A stretch of 64,000 bases of DNA from a virus. Every line of letters starts with the position of its first letter. Within the stretch, counting starts at the first letter, position 1. This document shows, piece after piece, positions 5,938-12,756 of this stretch. The notes under the pieces are model-generated. The model was given only the letters and a program-made list of their open reading frames with translations, was not told the origin of the DNA and searched no databases. Location: positions 1-64,000 of the IMG/VR virus record IMGVR_UViG_3300017922_000003; one strand, given 5' to 3'. A program made the position numbers and the translations under genes.

Positions 5938-8550
5938 TTATTCTCGGTAATTGACAAGGAAGTCGGCTATTTCAGCCTCCTTGTCGTATGCGTCTTTGTC
6001 CAGACACTGTACGTCCGGACAATTTTCAGTTGCTTCCTCATAGACTCCGCGGAGGAAGTCACCACGGAGTTGAGGAAGACCGAACCACCAGAGGCAGACG
6101 ATGTCATCGTCATCGTCTCCTCCGATCCATTCGGCGTCCTTGTAACCAACGACGATTACATCTTCAGGTAGATATGCCGTGGTTACTTGGACTGTTGGGA
6201 TCCTCTTAAGAACAGGATCCCTTTGGAGCCTAAACGTGAGCTGAGAGAGGACTTTATTAACGGCATCTGGACCAGCCGCTATGAGGTCCTCTCTCTGTTT
6301 CTTACTCAACGTTGTATTCATTTGGAGCAGTCTATTAATAGTTTCCGCTTTGAACGGAACGACCGCTCCTCTTTCGAAAGCGCCCGTAGCCATTCTGCCA
6401 CTTACAACGGGCAGTCTGGGTGTGAACGCAATCTTGGATCGTTTGAGTAAGAATTCCATATACTCAAACAGGCGGTCAAATGTATAAGTACCGCCTTTTT
6501 CTTCGGTAACCACGATTTCCATGGCCTTACGAAGTTCTGGACCAATCATTGTGGTACCGTCGTTCTTAATAAGGTACTTTGCCGGGAGCAATTTAATGCC
6601 TCTGACCATTAGAGGCTCGTCTACTCCCTTAAGTACCATCTTTATCTCCTTGTCAGACAGGCGTGTATCTTCCCATCTAACCTTTTCTGCCACCAGAGTC
6701 TTCACAAACTCGAGACTTGGTGGGACGGATGAGCTCTTCTCGAAAAGCTTGTTGAAAGCCTTCCTTCTGAGCTCATTCAGCTCTTTCTTCTTCATGCGGT
6801 CAATGCTCTTGGGACTATTTTCTTGAACCATTTCATCGACCTGCTGGAGAATCATCGTTATTGACTTGATATTGTCTATGATTCTCCTAATTTCCCACTG
6901 ATGTTTCTTAGCATGGTGCCTAAGCAGTGGGTTGAGCTGGCTGAACACGTCAGGAGATGTTGCTTTTTCCTGAGCGTACAGCATTGATTTCATGCGTACC
7001 CCTGTCGATCTGTCTACCGAGAGGTCTATGGTAACCTCTGATAGGCAGATATAGCACGGTACACCATTAACCGTGCCTTCAACGAGGTGCACGTTTTTGG
7101 GATCAACGTTTCGAGGAATAGTCACTTTCTCTTCCTCATTAAGATAAGCGTTCATCGCTATTGTTCCTGAAGCGAACAACGCTTTCTTGAGTCTTCTTGA
7201 TCCCTGGGAATCGAATACGAGATCAACTTGCATCTCGCGATCCCCAACCTTGGCCCGATAGTTTCCAGACCATATTCCAATGCCTTTGGACTTGAGTCCG
7301 CCAGCATTGAACTTGGCATTAACTGCGTGACCGTCGGCGTACAGTTCCTTAAACTTCTTGTTGACTAATACGCCATTGCCACGATTAGATACAAAACCGT
7401 TACTCAGGGCAGGAAAGCCCTTTTCACAGTTCTTTGGGATAGCTATAATAGCCTGTGTTGAAGCCTCAGGCATTTTATATGTCCCGTTTGGCAGTTCAGA
7501 GTACATCTTAATGTACTCCTTCCTGCGCTCACCCAGATCAACCGCAAAGTGCACGGCTGACTGGATTGTTCTCTTGACATCCGCTGTGTCCATCAACGGA
7601 TTCAAGAGGTACATCAGGAAACTGTAGTGATAATTCTTGTTCTTAGGTACAGCCAGTTTCCCGATGGAATTTGAACTAGAGAACGATGCAAAGTCCAGCA
7701 TGTCCTCTGTCCATTCTTTGCTCCCTTTGTAGGAAGCAAATGCTTTTTCAGGGAGTTTGTTGATTAGATCCCTGAATATTTCCTTATCGTCGTATGGGTC
7801 AACTTCAACCCATAGACGTTTGCTGATCCACTTATACTTTCCAGCAAAGCGGATCAGTTTTGATTTGAGAGTCCTGAAAAGGTCTCTCCGGTGGATCTTA
7901 TAGGCATATTTAAAGAGCGTAGAACTCTTTATCAGCCTATACGTCTTACTCTTCTGGTGATAAAAGAAAACACCAGAGAGCAGGACTTTGGAGTAGTATC
8001 TCGACAGGTGACCGAGATCATCTATGATGACCTCACCATCGAGGTCCTCACTGGACCATCGTGATGGATCATCATAGGGACTGCTGGTACTCTCGGTTTC
8101 GAATACCAGTGTTTCTTCCATCATTTCAACCAAAGGTTGCAACCTCTCAGGGTCGCCGTATGCTTCCTTGCGAGCCCTGAAAATGTCTGTTACAACCATG
8201 TGGTTGATTTTCCCGAAGGCTTTCTTTATCTCTTTCAATTCTGCCTTCGAGAAATCCTTTCCACACAATTGGAGGAATATACTCCATTCCTCCGCCGGTT
8301 TGTATATACCCTTGTTGGAACTGTTACCGGGTATAACCGGCATGGACTTTTTGTCCAACAGAGGCTGTATTACATTTGCCTCCATGGACAGTGCTACTTT
8401 CTCCTTCAATTGCTCAGGCACATATGGCGCTAAGTGCATAAGCAATCGAACTGGAATCCCTATGGAGTCCTTGAAATCTTTCAAGACTCTCAACTGACTA
8501 CGAAATTCATCGTAAGTCAGAGGGGTTTCCAGCTTCATGAGATCGACCAT
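5938..8550 (-). CDS. Divergent beta/beta'-type DNA-directed RNA polymerase (putative)
   Basis: An 870-residue protein starting at ATG 8550 after a GGGGGT site. Residues 777-816 match the beta' active-site barrel of multisubunit polymerases: R777-x-P-x-L-x-R, then hydrophobic strands, then GGDDDDD (D812-D816) where NADFDGD stands in RpoC. The Arg to first Asp spacing is 35 residues, the same as I recall for E. coli RpoC (R425 to D460). SGR at 717-719 recalls the YSGR segment upstream of that site. K-S-K422-GIGI in a Gly/Lys-rich stretch near residues 405-430 may be the beta-type barrel. By family knowledge, single-chain beta/beta' fusions exist in phages (YonO-like). Only 54 residues follow the Asp loop, so no bridge helix or trigger loop is visible; these may be on another gene. 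No T7-type polymerase motif was found. Presumed to transcribe the phage-specific promoters to the right. Confidence 0.7.
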   Translation of the reverse strand: MVDLMKLETPLTYDEFRSQLRVLKDFKDSIGIPVRLLMHLAPYVPEQLKEKVALSMEANVIQPLLDKKSMPVIPGNSSNKGIYKPAEEWSIFLQLCGKDFSKAELKEIKKAFGKINHMVVTDIFRARKEAYGDPERLQPLVEMMEETLVFETESTSSPYDDPSRWSSEDLDGEVIIDDLGHLSRYYSKVLLSGVFFYHQKSKTYRLIKSSTLFKYAYKIHRRDLFRTLKSKLIRFAGKYKWISKRLWVEVDPYDDKEIFRDLINKLPEKAFASYKGSKEWTEDMLDFASFSSSNSIGKLAVPKNKNYHYSFLMYLLNPLMDTADVKRTIQSAVHFAVDLGERRKEYIKMYSELPNGTYKMPEASTQAIIAIPKNCEKGFPALSNGFVSNRGNGVLVNKKFKELYADGHAVNAKFNAGGLKSKGIGIWSGNYRAKVGDREMQVDLVFDSQGSRRLKKALFASGTIAMNAYLNEEEKVTIPRNVDPKNVHLVEGTVNGVPCYICLSEVTIDLSVDRSTGVRMKSMLYAQEKATSPDVFSQLNPLLRHHAKKHQWEIRRIIDNIKSITMILQQVDEMVQENSPKSIDRMKKKELNELRRKAFNKLFEKSSSVPPSLEFVKTLVAEKVRWEDTRLSDKEIKMVLKGVDEPLMVRGIKLLPAKYLIKNDGTTMIGPELRKAMEIVVTEEKGGTYTFDRLFEYMEFLLKRSKIAFTPRLPVVSGRMATGAFERGAVVPFKAETINRLLQMNTTLSKKQREDLIAAGPDAVNKVLSQLTFRLQRDPVLKRIPTVQVTTAYLPEDVIVVGYKDAEWIGGDDDDDIVCLWWFGLPQLRGDFLRGVYEEATENCPDVQCLDKDAYDKEAEIADFLVNYRE

Positions 8551-8914
8551 TTTGTTACCCCCTTTTCAAAATTGACAGTTTAACGTCATGTCTGGGACGT
8601 GAGCTACCCGCTCATACCTGCCATCCGGCATGCATCAACGAGCAGTCGTTAGAGCTTAGTCGTTAACACATTCAACTAGTCCCCTACCGCACCTACTCTC
8701 ACAGCAAAGGGGCTAATTGAATTTTTGCGTTAACGGTGTTGCATACCGCTACGGTTCTTAACCAACGATGTTTCATACCACAATGGATTCTTATCCAATG
8801 GAGTTTCCTCCTTTCCAGAGCGATTAACCCGCTCATATCTGCCTGAGGCAGGTATCAGAGAGTTAATCAAAATAAAGCAAAAGGCGGGGGCCGAAGCCCC
8901 TCGCCAAAAAAATA
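8551..8914. other. Non-coding tract: stem-loops and 32-nt tandem repeat
   Basis: No gene seen. A 32-nt unit is repeated twice (8739-8770 and 8771-8802; CATACC at the start, TTCTTA-x-CCAA later). A strong hairpin at 8822-8868 has outer stem GATTAAC/GTTAATC and inner CTGCC/GGCAG. A similar but weaker one (GCTC..TGCC/GGCA..GAGC) lies at 8609-8643, and both contain CCGCTCATAYCTGCC. Copies of TCGTTA and GCGTTAAC resemble the iteron core. Confidence 0.5.
8868..8905 (-). terminator. Leftward intrinsic terminator with TTCG loop
   Basis: On the minus strand GGCGaGGGGC-TTCG-GCCCCcGCC is followed by TTTTGCTTTATTTT. It begins about 10 nt past the stop of the 8915-9439 gene and should end its transcript. 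The plus strand also carries an A/T run on the other side, but there is no rightward gene to end. Confidence 0.8.
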
Positions 8915-9439
8915 TCACTTAAGGTTCTTGCGAACCTCCGACAGAAGCTTTCCAGCCTCCGTCTGTCCCAGTTTCACCTGGGACTTTTGGGGCTTTTTGC
9001 CCCTTGAGGACTTTTCGGTCCTCTTTTTCCTAGTTTTCTTTTTCGAGGACTTCTCAGTCCTCTGTTCCTTTTTGACTGCCTTTACGACAGTCATTGAGGA
9101 GAATCTTTCGACCTCCTCTTTGTTTAGAGAGCTGAGCAGCCCCCTCGTCTGGACGAAGGCTACCCTCCTCTCACGGAGCCACTTATCTTTCAAGCGCTCC
9201 GTTCTTTTTAGGCTAGCCACTACTGTGGCGTAGCCTTCCTTACTATTGGGGTCCGGATAAAGTTCATCCATCCCCCTTTTAATCGTCAGCAAGGTGCTCT
9301 TTGCACCCGCTAACTTTGAGAGGACCATCTCGGCCCTCTCGTATTTTTCATTCAGGGTTTCAACCCTTTTCAGGGCTTCCGCCCTCCTTTTCTTTTCGAG
9401 ACCTTTCTCAAGGTCTCTTTTCAATTTCAACAAATCCAT
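8915..9439 (-). CDS. Lys/Arg-rich coiled-coil protein, hairpin-dense gene
   Basis: A 174-residue, highly basic protein starting at ATG 9439 behind an AAAGGGGG site. Residues 1-60 are Lys/Glu/Leu-rich and likely coiled coil. Residues 120-155 are almost entirely Lys/Arg/Ser/Thr, as in DNA-condensing or RNA-binding tails. A short amphipathic helix ends the protein. No family recognised. It precedes the polymerase gene in the leftward order, so a transcription accessory role is conceivable but inferred only from position. The gene's DNA is almost a chain of short inverted repeats (see findings). Confidence 0.75.
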   Translation of the reverse strand: MDLLKLKRDLEKGLEKKRRAEALKRVETLNEKYERAEMVLSKLAGAKSTLLTIKRGMDELYPDPNSKEGYATVVASLKRTERLKDKWLRERRVAFVQTRGLLSSLNKEEVERFSSMTVVKAVKKEQRTEKSSKKKTRKKRTEKSSRGKKPQKSQVKLGQTEAGKLLSEVRKNLK

Positions 9440-9700
9440 GATTTTTCCCCCTTTCTCCTCGCCACACCCATGGACTAGTGTGGGTCACAGGAGTAGAATT
9501 TAGGTCTTTTATTTTTAGTCAATAGGGTCATTACCCAGGACCCGAGCCCATTGCTCGTATCAACCCAACTGTTAACAGTCAGGCTCATATGAGGAATGAG
9601 CGTGGTAAAATAAAAATGTGTCCCCGGCGTGGGGCCGAGGACAAACCCCGTGTTGATTTACACAGCACACGGGAAAGCTGCGATACCCAAGGGGGAGGAT
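9440..9700. other. Intergenic region with two leftward stem-loops
   Basis: No gene seen. A terminator-like hairpin GTCC-CGGC/GCCG-GGAC (9620-9642) is followed on the minus strand by ACATTTTTATTTTACC. A perfect CCCGTGT/ACACGGG hairpin (9647-9673) precedes it in the leftward direction. The part next to 9439 is A+T-rich with GCTCATATGAG at 9571-9581, recalling the GCTCAT boxes of other tracts. Confidence 0.5.
9604..9642 (-). terminator. Leftward intrinsic terminator
   Basis: Hairpin GTCCTCGGC against GCCGGGGAC (minus-strand reading) followed by a T-rich tail, about 60 nt after the stop of the 48-residue gene at 9701. A second 7-bp hairpin just before it may strengthen termination. Confidence 0.65.
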
Positions 9701-9847
9701 TTATTCCTCCTCCTTGTTTTCCTCAGGCTCCTCGATGGGCATATTGCCCTCGAGGATTTCGCTTATACTGGCATATTCGCCAGCAAAGCTTTTCTCATCC
9801 ACCGTTGCTAGGCGGACAAGAAATTCAAGACCCTTTTTCCAATCCAT
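9701..9847 (-). CDS. Small acidic protein, first leftward gene
   Basis: A 48-residue protein with a hydrophobic/basic N-terminal helix and a strongly acidic C-terminal tail (Glu/Pro-rich). ATG 9847 has a near-perfect AAAGGAGGTGA site 6-8 nt upstream, the strongest in the leftward region, so it is probably well translated. It is the first gene of the leftward side, beside the divergent control region. Small acidic early proteins in phages often bind host enzymes; that is only an analogy here. Confidence 0.7.
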   Translation of the reverse strand: MDWKKGLEFLVRLATVDEKSFAGEYASISEILEGNMPIEEPEENKEEE

Positions 9848-10205
9848 GATGTCACCTCCTTTCAAATAATGTCTCCTACACCGGCTGAGAAGAAGGGCAC
9901 GGGCAAAAATCTCAGCCCCTCTACCACCCGGATATAGGAGCATAGTTCTCCCTCCCTGTAATCCTCTCTTTTTACATTCAGTACCCCCCTCTGTTTTCTT
10001 CACTTTTCCCAGTACTCCCTCCCTGTATACGAAGTAGATTCGTATCTTCCACGAATAATCCTCTCTTTTTATCTAACTGTTGTTATATCTACATATGAGA
10101 CGTGAACACCTTATAACGACCTTGAAAAAGCCGTTGCCTGAAGGGTAACGACCTTGAGTTTCAGGTCGTGCTGTAGGTAAGGAAAGAAAGGTGGAGGTGC
10201 GACTA
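9848..10205. promoter_or_regulatory. Divergent control region between leftward and rightward genes
   Basis: Leftward genes start at 9847 and rightward genes at 10206. The leftward leader carries a stem GGCTGAG/CTCAGCC within a larger fold (about 9880-9945). Two direct repeats of CTCCCTCCCTGTA followed by ATCCTCTCTTTTTA lie at 9948-9974 and 10015-10071; the second is split by a 30-nt insert with the palindrome TACGAA/TTCGTA. The rightward promoter is at 10081. The rightward leader holds two inverted iteron cores (10114-10124 and 10146-10156), and the second forms a hairpin ACGACCT/AGGTCGT (10148-10169). Confidence 0.6.
10081..10099 (+). promoter_or_regulatory. Late-type promoter 1 (TGTTATATCTA-N4-TGAG)
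   Basis: TGTTATATCTA at 10081-10091, CATA, then TGAG at 10096-10099 and CGTGAAC. It lies 107 nt upstream of the first rightward gene and should drive the terminase block up to 17716. It matches the motif found before most rightward blocks. Confidence 0.75.
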
Positions 10206-10952
10206 GTGTCCCAAAACAATGGACGAGAGTCTAAAAATAAAGAAATAGATCTCCTGTCTGAAGTGAGTAATGCGTTAGAGCGCAAGGAGAGGCAGAAGCG
10301 TAGTTTACGTGAGAAGTTAGCGTTGGCACGTGTTGGTAGTGGGGCAAACACGGGGCCGTTAGAGATACGCGATGTTGATCCATACATTGATTTAAGTGGT
10401 GTGGATGATGAGACGAGGGAGAAGATACAGCAGAGGCTCAGGTTACTTAGCAGGGGAATTAGTTTTACTGGTGTATTGAATTGCAAGGGGCACAAGGCGT
10501 GTCCTTACCGGGACGGTTGTCCATTTATTGGGTTGGAGCCCAAGGGGGAGAAGTGTCCTATGGAGATGGCGTCGCTGGATCGTATGTTTGACGCTTATTT
10601 TCAGAGTCTTGGTATAGATGGTCAGGATGCTGCGGAGATAACGCAGTTACAGTCCCTATTGGATTTAGAGCTTAAGATCATGCGTGCGAATGCGCAATTG
10701 AGTGAAGATGGGATGGAGCAGAGCACGTACAAGCAGGGACAGGACGGTTCGACGTTTGTTGAGAAAAAACAGCATCATTTGCTGAAGACGCTTGAGACCT
10801 TGCACAATCAGAAGATGAAGATGCTTAAGAGTTTCAAAGCCACGCGGGAAAGTCGCGATGTGGAAAGGGATGTCTTTGATTTATCCAACAGAATAAACGA
10901 GCTACACAAAGCCCAGGGGCAGAAATCTCGGGGTCAAGGGAGTGATAAATAA
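10206..10952 (+). CDS. Putative terminase small subunit / Cys-cluster protein
   Basis: About 248 residues from GTG 10206, 7 nt after GGAGGTG. An in-frame GTG at 10191 would include the binding site and is rejected. The N-terminal half is charged and helical. A cluster of Cys residues from residue 93 (C-x6-C-x5-C, then GEKCPME) could bind a metal. The C-terminal half is helical and Gln-rich with a basic tail. It is first in the operon that contains the large terminase, where small terminases usually lie; that placement is the main reason for the name. Confidence 0.5.
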   Translation: MSQNNGRESKNKEIDLLSEVSNALERKERQKRSLREKLALARVGSGANTGPLEIRDVDPYIDLSGVDDETREKIQQRLRLLSRGISFTGVLNCKGHKACPYRDGCPFIGLEPKGEKCPMEMASLDRMFDAYFQSLGIDGQDAAEITQLQSLLDLELKIMRANAQLSEDGMEQSTYKQGQDGSTFVEKKQHHLLKTLETLHNQKMKMLKSFKATRESRDVERDVFDLSNRINELHKAQGQKSRGQGSDK

Positions 10953-11839
10953 TGGTTGCTGGTAAAAGTGTTCTTGATTATTTAATTGGTGCTATTGGCG
11001 GAATGGGTAAGAGATGGAAGAAGGCAGCTGGTGCTGAAGCTGTTGAAAACGCCAAGGGTGCTTTAAATAAGGTGTTTGGAGCAATAGGTTTTCGTCGAGC
11101 CGGCAGACAGGCTGTGGTTGATGCAGGACAGGCTGCTGGTGGTGGCAGTAAGTTGTTTAGAGGTATCTTTGGTTTTGCTGGTGGTGACGCTGGTTTTGAA
11201 GCTAAGAACACCATCGCTGCTGTTTCCCAGCCATTAGCCGAATATGCTAGTGATGTTCAATACTATAGAACCTTGAAAGGTAAAGCTGCTGGAATAACAA
11301 AAAAGCTTAGCAAAGATACTCCTGAGAAAGTTAAAGCAATAGCCAAAAAGGTTGAAAATGCCTATGCAAATGGCGATGTCGATGCTATAAAGGCAGCCAA
11401 CAAAGATGCTTTTGATTACATAAAAACTTTGAAAAACGCAGACTACAGAGAACAAGCCGCAAAACAATTTAGAGAGACAGGTCTTGGTGAATTACTCAAT
11501 GCAAGAGGAATGTCACGATACAACTCTTCGTATGATCGTCTCAAAGGTAGTTTGAATCAAGTTGGGGCAGAAATTGCAGATGAAAAAGCTTTAACGAACT
11601 GGGCTGCTAATGCCTCTGCTTCTGATCTAAAAGCCTTGCGTGCTATTAAACCAGACACTGGTTTGAGTTTCTGGGGAAAATCAGCTGTAGCTGGAATAAC
11701 AAGAGGCGGTCTTGTTGGAGGGGTTGCAAGGGCTTCGCTACCATTCGTGGGAATAGGCGGTACCATATATGCTTTCAAGAAACCTTTCGAAATGATTGAT
11801 GTTGCTACCGAAGAGATAAAGAGAAACGGAGGGCTATAA
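10952..11839 (+). CDS. Ala/Gly-rich hydrophobic putative virion protein
   Basis: A 295-residue protein whose ATG overlaps the previous stop by 1 nt (TAATG). The N terminus has a glycine-rich amphipathic segment (YLIGAIGGMGKRW) and the centre is a long Lys/Ala-rich helix. Near the C terminus a hydrophobic stretch (SAVAGITRGGLVGGVARASL) looks membrane-active. Compositionally it resembles the next gene, and both resemble ejection or inner-capsid proteins. No family recognised. Placement before the large terminase is unusual for ejection proteins. Confidence 0.6.
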   Translation: MVAGKSVLDYLIGAIGGMGKRWKKAAGAEAVENAKGALNKVFGAIGFRRAGRQAVVDAGQAAGGGSKLFRGIFGFAGGDAGFEAKNTIAAVSQPLAEYASDVQYYRTLKGKAAGITKKLSKDTPEKVKAIAKKVENAYANGDVDAIKAANKDAFDYIKTLKNADYREQAAKQFRETGLGELLNARGMSRYNSSYDRLKGSLNQVGAEIADEKALTNWAANASASDLKALRAIKPDTGLSFWGKSAVAGITRGGLVGGVARASLPFVGIGGTIYAFKKPFEMIDVATEEIKRNGGL

Positions 11840-11840
11840 C

Positions 11841-12752
11841 ATGCCTTCTGCTGCATATTTTCTCAACAATGACGTAACAGCACAGTCTCAAAGTGATGCT
11901 CTTGCTGCTACCGGTGGAGCATTAAAAGCCGGGCTGGGACTTGGTGGAGCGTGGTTTGTTGAAGAAATGCTTGCTGAACGCATGGAGCTGGCTCCGTTCC
12001 AAAAAACCGGGAGAATTACCAGTGCTATTAGCGAAAGGATATTTGGTTTAAAGGGAGTAGGATTGCATCAACTTTCAGATGTTAACTATCCACTTGCATT
12101 TAAAGAAAAAGCCAATGTATTGTTGTGGCGTAACAGGTACGCCCGTAAAGCTGCTAAGTACGTAAATGCTTCGATCGAAGGGAAAGCTGCCGGTGAGTTC
12201 TTGAGTTCTGCGGTTAAGGCTGGAAATAAGACTATTTCACTCAAAACACCCACAACCCTATTTGGTTTTAAAACTGAAAATCAGGGGTTGCTCTTCAATA
12301 TGAATTTAACTGGCGGAGGAAAGAAATTTTCTAAAGGATTTATAGGTCAGGCGAGAGGCAAGATAGCCAGTCTTATTAAGAGTAAAAATTATGCAGCTGC
12401 AAAGAAACTCGGTGCCTATGCCACTTCTGTACTTGGTCAGTCTATAGGTTCTTACATAATTGCCTTTGATGTCGCCAGCACGGTGGCTATGGGAATCAAT
12501 CTGGCACGTGGAGCATTTAACTATTTTGAAGGTTTGGGACAGGCTGCCAAAGCTTATGCGCGCGAGTCCATAGGATCCGAAAACTCTGTTGCTGTTCCGG
12601 ACTTTGTTGATTCTCAGGCCAATCAGGCTATGAGACAGGCGAATGTGCAGGAACTTATGCAGTCCCGACAGCAGACGGTTATGCAAAACACGAACGAAGC
12701 TTCCATGCTGAAAAACAACCCATACAAATTTTACAGATATATTGGAGGTTGA
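11841..12752 (+). CDS. Ala/Gly-rich hydrophobic putative virion protein
   Basis: A 303-residue protein starting 2 nt after the previous stop. It has hydrophobic Gly/Ala segments near residues 25-40 (GGALKAGLGLGGAWFVEEML) and 195-220 (QSIGSYIIAFDVASTVAMGI), with basic linkers between. The C-terminal 70 residues are polar and Gln/Asn/Met-rich. It has the same general character as the preceding gene but no clear residue-by-residue homology by eye. Likely a structural or DNA-ejection protein; the function is inferred from composition only. Confidence 0.6.
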   Translation: MPSAAYFLNNDVTAQSQSDALAATGGALKAGLGLGGAWFVEEMLAERMELAPFQKTGRITSAISERIFGLKGVGLHQLSDVNYPLAFKEKANVLLWRNRYARKAAKYVNASIEGKAAGEFLSSAVKAGNKTISLKTPTTLFGFKTENQGLLFNMNLTGGGKKFSKGFIGQARGKIASLIKSKNYAAAKKLGAYATSVLGQSIGSYIIAFDVASTVAMGINLARGAFNYFEGLGQAAKAYARESIGSENSVAVPDFVDSQANQAMRQANVQELMQSRQQTVMQNTNEASMLKNNPYKFYRYIGG

Positions 12753-12756
12753 TTTC

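Noticed and set aside
5938-8550. Idea that the 870-residue protein is a T7-type single-subunit polymerase or a DNA polymerase
   Set aside because: No palm motifs A/B/C of either family; the Arg-to-Asp-loop arrangement fits the beta' type instead.
9589-9849. Plus-strand 86-codon frame antisense to the 48-residue gene
   Set aside because: It runs through a leftward terminator hairpin and the strong ribosome binding site of the minus-strand gene.
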